Source of the DNA: Armatimonadota bacterium
Lineage (GTDB): Bacteria > Armatimonadota > HRBIN16
DNA length: 64,000 nt
NCBI GenBank assembly: GCA_026003195.1
Contig: BPGU01000003.1
Location: forward strand, 721,086 to 785,085
Reading direction: 5' to 3'
Shown here: positions 45,039 through 52,447 of the stretch, one piece after another
How positions within the stretch are numbered: the first letter of the stretch is position 1
Layout of the letters: every line of letters starts with the position of its first letter
The notes under the pieces: generated by a model
What the model saw: the letters and a program-made list of their open reading frames with translations, nothing else
What the model was told of the DNA's origin: nothing
Databases searched by the model: none
Translations under genes and position numbers: made by a program

Positions 45039-45929
45039 ATGAGAACAGCGGTGCATTCGTTATGCATCATCTTCTGGTTGACCGTTGCTCTGCAGACAAC
45101 CTGCTTTTCCGACATGGTAAAACGTTTTTCTCCGGGATTCGTTGCCCTAAGGTACAACGAACCGCTCCGTTCTTTCTGCAAGGACAGTCAGCTACGTGCC
45201 GGGTGCGAATACTTGGAGAAAGGACAGCGACAGCAGGCTTACCAGATACTGCGTGAGTACCTGAAGGAGCATCCTTCAGACCTTATTGCGGTGACGGCTT
45301 ACACCCAGTCCCTGACCAAGGAGGAGATGCGCAAGGCACTATCCGAGATGCAAAAACGACAGAAACATCTGAGCCCCATCGAGCGATACCAACTGGGAAT
45401 AACAGCGCTCTACCTGTGGGACCAACTTTTACCTGCTATGCCGGGAGATGCAAACTACCCCCTCGTAGAACAATGTTCCCGCATCGCGTGGGATCAGCTG
45501 ACCGCTGCCTATCAGTCCCTACCTGAGCCCATAGTGGCTTTTTATGTTTACGAAATGTACCAGATGTACGGAGGTATTCGGAACTCCATAGAGGTGCTGG
45601 AAGACCAGTTACGAAGGATAGGCGGGCAGACGATATATCAGCGATACCTGCAATCAAAAGGGCGTAAGTGGAAGGGGGTACCGAGCCTGCCTGTCCCCTC
45701 GCACCTGCAGAGTAGCCAGCTCTGGCTATTCTCAAGGGTTGTCCTTAGACTGTATCGCACATTGGGGATAGAGTGGGGCGCACAGGTGCCCATTTTTCAA
45801 AAAGGCGTTGTTGTTGGTGTGAAAGTAGTAAAAGGCACTATAGACCCCGCTGGACGGGATTACATCAAAAATTGGTACGATAGAATACAGAAAGCCTTGC
45901 AGAAAAACCCGCCCCAGAACCAGAACTAG
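45039..45929 (+). CDS. exported helical-repeat (TPR-like) protein B
   Basis: A 296-residue exported protein with signal peptide MRTAVHSLCIIFWLTVALQT and a strong AGGAGG site. Helical repeats (LRAGCEYLEKGQRQQAYQIL, YLKEHPSDLIAVTAYTQS) suggest TPR-type scaffolding. Paralogous to protein A: both share a helical N half, a central YxY-rich stretch and a YLQ-K motif at about two thirds. The 166-base gap before it shows no clear promoter, so it may be co-transcribed. No function known. Confidence 0.65.
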   Translation: MRTAVHSLCIIFWLTVALQTTCFSDMVKRFSPGFVALRYNEPLRSFCKDSQLRAGCEYLEKGQRQQAYQILREYLKEHPSDLIAVTAYTQSLTKEEMRKALSEMQKRQKHLSPIERYQLGITALYLWDQLLPAMPGDANYPLVEQCSRIAWDQLTAAYQSLPEPIVAFYVYEMYQMYGGIRNSIEVLEDQLRRIGGQTIYQRYLQSKGRKWKGVPSLPVPSHLQSSQLWLFSRVVLRLYRTLGIEWGAQVPIFQKGVVVGVKVVKGTIDPAGRDYIKNWYDRIQKALQKNPPQNQN

Positions 45930-45957
45930 AGAGGCGAGAGATACAAGAGGTGGCAGT

Positions 45958-46884
45958 ATGTTTCGCTGCGTATGTGCTCTCTTGCCGGCGCTGTTGGTGA
46001 TATTGTTACAGATATCCCCAAAGCCCCTGCAGGATGGGGAGGGGGCAAAAGACCTTGACTACGACGACCACGCCCTGAACGTGGTCAATGCTGCAAGGAA
46101 AGGGGTAGAACCGCTGTGGAATCTAATGGCAGATTATGGCGAAAAGTATCGTCAAAATCCTGGTAACGCGCGGATCGCGTTCGGGTATGCTTTTGCTGTC
46201 GTTACTTACGCCAAGCTCACCATCTTCCCAACCGGCGGGGCTGCTAATTTGGACCCCCGCAAATTCAAACACGGAGGTAAACCTGGAGATCCCAACACCG
46301 TCATGCCCAGCTATCAGGAGATAGAAGGGCTGATAAGAAACGTTATTAGGAAGGATCCCAACAGCGCTTGGCCCTACGTTTTGATGGTGCTGAGTTTGAA
46401 GACCGGCATACCGAATAGCGAAGTCAAAGTACTAATGAACAGAGTGGTCAAGAAAGGAACCCTACCGGGAGGCATGCCTTATGAGATTGTGCAGCAGAGG
46501 ACTAACGGGGCACAAGTGGTAGACCGCTATATCCGACAGGCTACCCAACGTGACCCTTTCAATCCTTACGTCCTCTTCTGGCAAGCTGTGGATGAGCGAG
46601 ACGCGCACAAAGCCCTTCAGTATGTCAAACAGTCTTGGGAGAGAGGTGGCAAGTACCTTTTTCCCTTGGAGTGCCTTGCCGTTGAGTATCAAATATACGA
46701 CAAGCAAGGCGACACGGAGAAACTCGGACAGACATTGAAGCAAATCCGCCATATGATACAGGAGGAGATCCATTCCCCTGTGACGAGAATTTTCCTGTAT
46801 AATGCATACGGGCTTGGGCAATGGGTCGGGCGCAAACCGGGCAAGCAGCCTTGGGCGATTACCCCCGAGCCAAAGGCAAAGTAG
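45958..46884 (+). CDS. exported helical-repeat protein C
   Basis: A 308-residue exported protein with a hydrophobic leader (MFRCVCALLPALLVILLQIS) and AGGTGG before the ATG. Helical pairs resembling TPRs are visible (YRQNPGNARIAFGYAFAVV, IRNVIRKDPNSAWPYVLMVL, ALQYVKQSWERGG). It is not obviously paralogous to A and B but has similar size and style. It starts 28 bases after protein B, so the two are surely co-transcribed. It closes the sigma-factor cluster. Role unknown. Confidence 0.65.
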   Translation: MFRCVCALLPALLVILLQISPKPLQDGEGAKDLDYDDHALNVVNAARKGVEPLWNLMADYGEKYRQNPGNARIAFGYAFAVVTYAKLTIFPTGGAANLDPRKFKHGGKPGDPNTVMPSYQEIEGLIRNVIRKDPNSAWPYVLMVLSLKTGIPNSEVKVLMNRVVKKGTLPGGMPYEIVQQRTNGAQVVDRYIRQATQRDPFNPYVLFWQAVDERDAHKALQYVKQSWERGGKYLFPLECLAVEYQIYDKQGDTEKLGQTLKQIRHMIQEEIHSPVTRIFLYNAYGLGQWVGRKPGKQPWAITPEPKAK

Positions 46885-46892
46885 CGCAACAT

Positions 46893-46916
46893 GGCACGGA
46901 CAGGGATGTCCGTGCC
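46893..46916. terminator. 9-bp hairpin between convergent genes
   Basis: GGCACGGAC (46893-46901) and GTCCGTGCC (46908-46916) around AGGGAT form a perfect stem between the end of protein C and the end of the zinc-ribbon gene. There is no T tract, so a bidirectional or repeat-derived stop is more likely than a classical terminator. Confidence 0.5.
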
Positions 46917-46927
46917 GCATTGCTGTT

Positions 46928-47443
46928 CTACCCCCTTGGCTGAGCAAGCGGGGTATGCTTCTTCTGGCAGTTGGCGCATAGCGGACGACCGTAGCGGTTC
47001 TCGGAGAGCTTATACACGCCCTCCGTGATGGGCGTACCGCAGTCGGAACAGCGCAGCTCGCGGGTTGCCTCCTCGCGCTCACGCAGGGCGGCGACGGGCG
47101 TGTCCACCGGATGCACTACCCCGCCCTCCGACAGCTCGGGCGCAAACTGCGTGCCGAAACCCGCCACCGCTAACGCACGACCGATGGCTCCGGTCTCCGC
47201 TTTCTCGACGAAGTCCGCGAAGCCCTCGCGCGTCTCCATCTTGGTACCAGTAGCAATCACGTTACCGTCTTCATCGAGGACGCGCGCGCGGAAGATGGCA
47301 ACGCCACGCTCTTCATCGATCTCCAGAGGCTCCGTTTCAATGCGCCAGCCGGGATGCTCCTCGCGGAACCACACCAGCCGTGCCGCATCGGCTGTAGCAA
47401 CGCGGAGAGGCTTGGAGTGTTTACCTCGGCGGTCGGCAGCCAT
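46928..47443 (-). CDS. unknown protein with AETGAIGRAL motif and C-terminal zinc ribbon
   Basis: A 171-residue protein. Residues 25-100 (LVWFREEHPGWRIETEPLEI, VIATGTKMETREGFADFVEK, AETGAIGRALAVAGFGTQFA) follow a pattern I associate with uncharacterised phage and bacterial proteins, possibly DNA-binding; no firm family name. Residues 130-165 form a zinc ribbon with RCSDCGTP and LCANCQKKH. The start at 47443 has GGAGGG upstream and is preferred because the longer frame to 47734 runs through remains of another gene. No function assigned. Confidence 0.55.
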   Translation of the reverse strand: MAADRRGKHSKPLRVATADAARLVWFREEHPGWRIETEPLEIDEERGVAIFRARVLDEDGNVIATGTKMETREGFADFVEKAETGAIGRALAVAGFGTQFAPELSEGGVVHPVDTPVAALREREEATRELRCSDCGTPITEGVYKLSENRYGRPLCANCQKKHTPLAQPRG

Positions 47444-48103
47444 GCCCACACACTGCCCTCCGTGTCGCCTTTCGCACTGAGGAACAGGCACGCTCGCTCG
47501 CCCAGGGGCAGCACGATACGCCTGCCCGAAACCTGCCCCCCGATGCCCACCCCACGATGGCACATCACGCTGCACCAGCGCCCGCGCGAGTCCCGATAGA
47601 ACTTGTACCACGGAGCGATACCCTCCAGCCGGAACAAGCCACGAGGTATCTATCTCCGGGGCGTTGGTGGCACGCCGCCAGGCGTTTGCAGCAGCAGGTT
47701 GTCCCTGCCACAGGGCGCGCCAGGAGCCGTTCATGTGCAGAGCCTGTTGCCGCTCCAGTCATCGCTCTCCTGCGCGGTAGAGCCACGTGCCCAGCGGCGG
47801 CTCATTGCTGATGAAAAGCACCCCTTTCCGGGAGTGCACCCACCTCTGCAGGGGTTCGCCAACCGTTGCGGGCAGGCGATCTGCCTCCGGCACCACCAGC
47901 AGCGACACCCCCTGAGGCAGGCGTCCACCTGCGAAGTCCTCCACCGATACCAGCACCACCTGCGCACGGGGTTCTATCTGGCGAATGGCGTTCTGTAAAG
48001 CGGTCGCTTGCCGCCCGCCCCATTGCAGCACGCCGATAGTGGGCGCAGCCGATACCACTGCCGAGACAGACATCATGATAATCGCCCAGGTCAAATAGTT
48101 CAC
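47444..48103 (-). pseudogene. decayed gene of a secreted protein
   Basis: Starts at a GTG (48103) with GAGGAGG upstream and a signal peptide (MNYLTWAIIMMSVSAVVSAA), then PTIGVLQWGGRQATALQNAI and on to LGTWLYRAGER before a TGA at 47759-47761. The same frame continues past the stop with sensible sequence (RALWQGQPAAANAWRRATNA, PEIDTSWL). Then the reading jumps to another frame (FRLEGIAPWYKFYRDSRGRW, then IVLPLGERACLFLSAKGDTE). A nonsense change plus a frameshift is the simplest reading. The intact ORF is only 114 residues. The original function is not known. Confidence 0.5.
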
Positions 48104-48124
48104 ATGGTACCTCCTCAACACCTT

Positions 48125-48155
48125 TATCTGGAGGGCGAGCCTCCGAGTGAGCCGA
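48125..48155. repeat. hairpin repeat, diverged partial copy
   Basis: ATCTGGAGGGCGAGCCTCCG followed by AGTGAGCC keeps the start of the core but has lost perfect symmetry. It lies between the decayed gene and the divergent gene at 48234. Confidence 0.5.
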
Positions 48156-48233
48156 ACATTCGGGGCATCCCTCCCCTTTCCTCTCAGGATGTGTTATCAT
48201 GAAAGCACCATGCAACACTGTGAGGGCAACGGT

Positions 48234-49322
48234 ATGAGCCATAAGCATCATGAACTGGTAGCCCCGCCGGATATCGTGCGACGTGACTTCGCGGAGATGG
48301 ACGCGGAAGAGACCCTGCGATGCAGCTGGGACGTGGAAGAGCTGCTACTCATGCAGGCGATAGAGGGACACGCCCATGAAGGACATGGCGCGTTCCACGG
48401 ACGCCGCTACCCCAACACCACCATTGACCACATCGCCCGCGCCCTGCGTCGGGACCCGCACGCCATCCGCGCCGCCCGACAAGCACTGATCGACGACATC
48501 CGCCACTACGCAGAGCGGGTGATAGCAGGCGAACGCCCCGAACTGATGGATGAGGAGGGAGCACCCCTGCTGACCGTCAGCACGCTGAGGCACCTGCAGG
48601 TGGCGCCAGAAGACGTGCTGCGTGGGCTGTTCCTGGGCGGCTTCCGCGACGACCCCGACGTGCGCAAAGAGGTGGAACAACGCACCGGCTGGACTATCGG
48701 CGGAGGCAGAGGCTATCTGGTGAACACAGCAGTGATGGAGCAAATGGGGCTGGACGGTTACCGGTTAGCCAAGGAGGCGCATGAGCACGAACTGGACGAG
48801 TTCCGCGCGAAGGGGCTGATTGTGGGGGCAGAACGCGCCCACGACCCTTCCGTACAGTACATGTATATCCGCCACCGCGTGGGACCCGGTGCCTCCGACG
48901 ACGCCGCGATAGTGATGGCAGGCAGAGTCTGGAATCTGGGCGTGGCGGTGGGTGTATTCTTGGCGGACGCGGTGGACACGCTGGAGAAGTATGTGCTGGA
49001 GTACGGCGACAAAGACCGCGAGATCGCCGAATACATCCACCAGAACTTCCGGGAGCTGCAGATGGACTGGGAGGATGTGTATCGCCTGACCTTCCTGGCA
49101 GCGGTGCCGATAGAGCAGCGCGATGAAGTGCCCGACAGCAGCCTGCGCCACCTGCTGCGCGTAGACCGCAAGCATGACCAGTGCGCCTTAGAAAGCCACC
49201 TGCTATACATCCAGCGACGCTCTTACGCGCCGATAGTGCTGGCACACGAGGGCATCCCGAACCGTAAGTTCTACGCCTACGTGGAGGAGCGATTGGCGAA
49301 AGCGTATGAGTACGGCTTCTGA
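48234..49322 (+). CDS. unrecognised 362-residue protein upstream of ABC ATPases
   Basis: I do not recognise this family. It is soluble, with no signal peptide, and rich in His, Asp, Glu and Arg, mostly helical (AERVIAGERPELMDEEG, VFLADAVDTLEKYVLEYGD, EIAEYIHQNFRELQMDWEDV). Several His-Asp-Glu clusters (MSHKHHELV, EGHAHEGHG, KEAHEHELDE) could bind metal. The start at 48234 follows GAGGG; an in-frame ATG at 48210 is possible. Its last 17 bases overlap the DppD-like ATPase gene, so the three genes form one unit. A role tied to a peptide-type transporter is inferred from overlap only. Confidence 0.6.
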   Translation: MSHKHHELVAPPDIVRRDFAEMDAEETLRCSWDVEELLLMQAIEGHAHEGHGAFHGRRYPNTTIDHIARALRRDPHAIRAARQALIDDIRHYAERVIAGERPELMDEEGAPLLTVSTLRHLQVAPEDVLRGLFLGGFRDDPDVRKEVEQRTGWTIGGGRGYLVNTAVMEQMGLDGYRLAKEAHEHELDEFRAKGLIVGAERAHDPSVQYMYIRHRVGPGASDDAAIVMAGRVWNLGVAVGVFLADAVDTLEKYVLEYGDKDREIAEYIHQNFRELQMDWEDVYRLTFLAAVPIEQRDEVPDSSLRHLLRVDRKHDQCALESHLLYIQRRSYAPIVLAHEGIPNRKFYAYVEERLAKAYEYGF

Positions 49323-50088
49323 ACCCCTGCTGCGCGTAGAGGCGCTGACGGTAGCGTTTGGCGAGCAGCCGCCTGTGGTGCACGAGGCGAGCTTCGAAGT
49401 AATGCCCGGTGAAACGGTAGGCATCGTCGGGGAGAGCGGCTCGGGCAAGACGATGACCGCACTGTCCATCATGCGCTTGCTCCCACCCGGAGGACGGATG
49501 GTGAGCGGCAGTATCCTGTTCGCCGGGATGCCCCTGCACCACTTCAGCGAGGCACAAATGCGACAGGTGCGCGGCGGCGACATCTCGATGGTCTTCCAGG
49601 ACCCCTTCACCTGCCTGAACCCCGTGGTGCGCATCGGTGAGCAGGTCGCAGAGGCGGCACGGCTGCACCGCGACCGCGCGGAGGGCGACCCGTACGAACT
49701 TGCCCTGCAGATGCTTCGCGCCGTACACCTGCCCGACCCCGAACGCATCGCCCGACGCTACCCGCACGAGCTGTCCGGCGGACAACGCCAGAGGGTGATG
49801 ATTGCGATGGCGTTTATCTGCCACCCGCGCCTGCTGATTGCCGACGAACCCAGCACCGCGCTGGACGTGACCGTGCAGCTGCAGATACTGCATCTCATGC
49901 GCGAGATACAGCAGCAACAGGCTACCGCGGTGCTGCTGATTACGCACGATATCGGTGTGGTGGCGTACACCTGCGACCGCGTGCTGGTGATGCACGAAGG
50001 GCGGATCGTGGAGTCGGGAAGCGTGTACGAGGTGCTGGAGCGTCCCCGCCATCCCTACACACAACGTCTACTGGAGGCGGTGGCTTAA
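49306..50088 (+). CDS. peptide/nickel-type ABC ATPase, DppD-like
   Basis: ATPase of a dipeptide/oligopeptide-type ABC system. Walker A GESGSGKTM, signature ELSGGQRQRVMIAMA, Walker B RLLIADEPSTALD and switch His in LITHDIGVV are intact. Length 260 residues, short for DppD: it ends right after HPYTQRLLEAVA, so the C-terminal cysteine-bearing extension of many relatives is missing. It overlaps the upstream unknown gene and is two bases before the DppF-like gene. No permease or binding-protein genes are in this neighbourhood. Confidence 0.9.
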   Translation: MSTASEPLLRVEALTVAFGEQPPVVHEASFEVMPGETVGIVGESGSGKTMTALSIMRLLPPGGRMVSGSILFAGMPLHHFSEAQMRQVRGGDISMVFQDPFTCLNPVVRIGEQVAEAARLHRDRAEGDPYELALQMLRAVHLPDPERIARRYPHELSGGQRQRVMIAMAFICHPRLLIADEPSTALDVTVQLQILHLMREIQQQQATAVLLITHDIGVVAYTCDRVLVMHEGRIVESGSVYEVLERPRHPYTQRLLEAVA

Positions 50089-50090
50089 GG

Positions 50091-51059
50091 ATGCAGTCGC
50101 TGGTGGAGGTAAGCGGTTTGAAGGTGCACTTTCCGCTGGGGCGCGCCGAGGTGGTGCGTGCGGTGGACGGAGTGAACCTGACGCTGACGCCGGGTGAGGC
50201 GGTGGGTCTGGTGGGCGAGAGCGGCTGTGGCAAGAGCACGCTGGCGAGAGCGCTGCTGCGTCTGATTCCGCTCACCGAGGGCGAGGTGTGGTTTGACGGC
50301 AAGCCTTTGCATCAGATGTCGGAGGGGCAGCTGCGTCCCCTGCGCAAGCAGATGCAGATGGTATTTCAGGACCCGATGGCTTCGCTGAATCCGCGCATGC
50401 GCATCGGACACATCCTCGCCGAGCCGCTGGAGGTGCACGGGCTGGCGCACGGCAGGCAGGCATGGCAACAGGCAGGGCGACTGTTAGAGCGCGTGGGGTT
50501 GCCTGCAGAATATCTGCATCGCTACCCACATGAGTTCTCCGGAGGTCAGCGCCAGCGCATCTGCATTGCCCGTGCCATCGCCACGCAGCCCCGCCTGCTG
50601 GTGGCAGACGAACCTACTTCGGCGCTGGACCTCTCCATCCGCGCACAGATACATGCCCTGCTGCGCGACCTGCAGCAAGAGATGCACATGGCTATCCTGT
50701 TCGTCACGCACGACCTGCACGCGGTGCGGCAGGTATGCTCGCGGGCGATGGTGATGTATCTGGGCAAAATCGTGGAGAGCGCGCCGGTGGACAGGCTGTT
50801 CACCACCCCTGCCCACCCGTATACCCGTGCGCTGCTGGATGCGGTGCTGGAGCCGAAGCCCTCGCTGGCTCGCCGTCCGAGAAACCTGCCCACCGGCGAT
50901 GTGCCCACTGCTGTCCGAGTGCCCACCGGTTGCCGATTTCACACACGCTGTCCGTATGCGCAGCCACACTGCCGAGAAGAGGAACCGGAACTGCGGGCAG
51001 TGGGCGCAGGGCACGAGGTGGCATGTCACTATCCGGCAGAGCCGTTTCGTGTCCTTTGA
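50091..51059 (+). CDS. peptide/nickel-type ABC ATPase, DppF/OppF-like
   Basis: Second ATPase of the pair. Walker A GESGCGKST, signature EFSGGQRQRICIARAI, Walker B LLVADEPTSALD, switch His VTHDLHAVR. Unlike its partner it carries the full oligopeptide C-terminal domain with HPYTRALLDAVL, then cysteines in CRFHTRCPYAQPHC and CHYP, the set that binds an iron-sulfur cluster or metal in DppD/DppF proteins. Length 322 residues. Together the two would make a heterodimeric engine for permeases encoded elsewhere. Confidence 0.92.
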   Translation: MQSLVEVSGLKVHFPLGRAEVVRAVDGVNLTLTPGEAVGLVGESGCGKSTLARALLRLIPLTEGEVWFDGKPLHQMSEGQLRPLRKQMQMVFQDPMASLNPRMRIGHILAEPLEVHGLAHGRQAWQQAGRLLERVGLPAEYLHRYPHEFSGGQRQRICIARAIATQPRLLVADEPTSALDLSIRAQIHALLRDLQQEMHMAILFVTHDLHAVRQVCSRAMVMYLGKIVESAPVDRLFTTPAHPYTRALLDAVLEPKPSLARRPRNLPTGDVPTAVRVPTGCRFHTRCPYAQPHCREEEPELRAVGAGHEVACHYPAEPFRVL

Positions 51060-51067
51060 AAGGTGTG

Positions 51068-51087
51068 CCTGCATTTGGAGGGCAAGA
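51068..51087. repeat. hairpin repeat, short remnant
   Basis: TGCATTTGGAGGGCAAGAG matches only the beginning of the repeat core (TGCATCTGGAGGGCGAGG). It lies between convergent genes. Confidence 0.35.
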
Positions 51088-51110
51088 GTCATGCTGGACA
51101 GACTACCAGA

Positions 51111-51776
51111 TCACCCATCCAGCGGCTCGATCAGGCTATCCCATGGGGAGCCTCGGCGGATATCGATAAGCCTCTGCAGCAGCAGGCGAGTGCAGCGCAC
51201 GTCTTCCAGCGCATAGATGCCCAGCGTGGTCAATGCTTCGGAGTGATAGAGGTACTTCCACTGATTCCACAGGCGCACTGCATCCTCACCACGCATTCTC
51301 TGCACACTCGGGTGCCGGGGCACACGCAGATGCCGGATGAGCGTTTTCAATTGGAGGTTCGGCGTTCGCAACAACCCCATGTCGCGCAGGGGCATGGCGA
51401 CATGGATGTAAATGTCTAGATGTTGCCATGCTCGGAAACGCGGACGCACCTGTGGCAGATGGTGGGCAATAAAGGGCAGGTCAAACTGCTCGCCGTTGTA
51501 GGTAGCAATACGGGACAGAAACTCCGCGTGTTCGGCGAACAGCTCCAGCGGGCAGACGGTGATACTGTCGTAACCGTATTCCTGCGCCCTCTTCTCGAGA
51601 GAACGCAATGTTTCTGCGGCGCCATGCAGGTCGTTCACATAGAGCCTCGCCCTGCTCTCGGCGTTCTCCTCCTGATAGAGCGCGATCAGGGTCAACTCGC
51701 TGTACGCCGGGTGGATGCCGGTAGTTTCGATATCGAGAAACACCGCGTCCAGGTAGTCCTCGACCCGCTGTGTCAC
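51111..51776 (-). CDS. RNase H-like 3'-5' exonuclease (YprB-type)
   Basis: A 221-residue DEDD-fold nuclease. Exo I is AVFLDIETTGIHPA with Asp and Glu, Exo II is IATYNGEQFDLPFIAHHL, and Exo III is LGIYALEDVRCTRLLLQRL with Asp, consistent with the RNase_H_2 family of YprB. Substrate may be single-stranded DNA or RNA. It begins with GTG at 51776 with AGGAGAGG upstream. It is divergent from the RRM gene and its end faces the DppF-like gene. Confidence 0.8.
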   Translation of the reverse strand: MTQRVEDYLDAVFLDIETTGIHPAYSELTLIALYQEENAESRARLYVNDLHGAAETLRSLEKRAQEYGYDSITVCPLELFAEHAEFLSRIATYNGEQFDLPFIAHHLPQVRPRFRAWQHLDIYIHVAMPLRDMGLLRTPNLQLKTLIRHLRVPRHPSVQRMRGEDAVRLWNQWKYLYHSEALTTLGIYALEDVRCTRLLLQRLIDIRRGSPWDSLIEPLDG

Positions 51777-51910
51777 GGACCTCTCCTTCTGGGACAGAGT
51801 GGACAGAGATATACTATCACAAAACTTCGATGAGGAGAAGGGACAGCACCGGAGGGCGTGCCTTTTTCAGTTTTTTCGTCAAAAATATCCAGAAACGCCC
51901 CTAAAACCCC

Positions 51911-52080
51911 TTGTTTTGCCCCGCATTTATGGTATACTACCATTGTTCGGTGTTCGTTGCACGCAACGGTTCGGTTCCGGGGTCCGTATACCTCATGGGA
52001 GGAGACCGCGTTCGAGCCTGCCGGCAGCACCGTAACAGAAATCCGGGAGGCTGGACGCTTCCCAACATGAGGTCAAGAAA
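51911..52080 (+). promoter_or_regulatory. promoter and long structured leader of the RRM gene
   Basis: This is most of the 304-base gap between the divergent nuclease and RRM genes. TTGTTT (51911-51916), a 16-base spacer and TATACT (51933-51938) put transcription start near 51945, leaving a leader of about 135 bases. The leader has CGTTGCACGCAACG and CTGCCGGCAG self-complementary stretches and a GGGAGGAG site that is not next to the ATG. Such leaders suggest control of translation by temperature or self-binding, but this is inference. Confidence 0.5.
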
Positions 52081-52386
52081 ATGCCAGAAACCACTTCGTT
52101 GTTCGTAGGAAACCTTTCCTACGCCACCACCGCAGAGCAGCTGCGTGAGCTGTTTTCCCCGTGGGGTCCCGTCGAGGATGCCCGTGTCGTCGAAGGACGC
52201 GGCTTCGGCTTCGTGGACATTCCCAGCGAGAACATGCAGGCGGCGATCGACGCCACCAATGGTCAGGTGTTCATGGGCAGAACCATCACCGTGAACCAGG
52301 CTCGTCCTCGCACCGAGCGACGCGAGGGTGGCTTCCGCAGCGACCGCGGCGGCTACGGCTCCGGGCGACGCGATAGACGCTGGTAA
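52081..52386 (+). CDS. RRM-domain RNA-binding protein
   Basis: A 101-residue small RNA-binding protein like those of cyanobacteria and other phyla. RNP2 is SLFVGNLSY and RNP1 is GRGFGFVDI, the two RNA-contact strands of a single RRM at residues 5-80. The tail is Gly/Arg-rich (REGGFRSDRGGYGSGRRD). Relatives often respond to cold and act as RNA chaperones. A clean terminator follows, so it is a single-gene transcript. Confidence 0.93.
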   Translation: MPETTSLFVGNLSYATTAEQLRELFSPWGPVEDARVVEGRGFGFVDIPSENMQAAIDATNGQVFMGRTITVNQARPRTERREGGFRSDRGGYGSGRRDRRW

Positions 52387-52408
52387 GCCCGAACCACAGC
52401 AAACGTGC

Positions 52409-52447
52409 AACGGCACGCCGAATGGCGTGCCGTTTGTGCTTTTTATC
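52409..52447 (+). terminator. rho-independent terminator of the RRM gene
   Basis: AACGGCACGCC (52409-52419) and GGCGTGCCGTT (52424-52434) form an 11-bp perfect stem with a GAAT loop, followed by TGTGCTTTTTAT. It separates the RRM gene from the convergent mutS2. Confidence 0.88.

Noticed and set aside
47444..47734. N-terminal extension of the zinc-ribbon protein
   Set aside because: The sequence there belongs to the decayed secreted-protein gene and changes frame; the GGAGGG site supports the start at 47443.
48694..50064. Minus-strand open frame over the 48234 and DppD-like genes
   Set aside because: Both plus-strand genes are supported, the ATPase by complete Walker and signature motifs.
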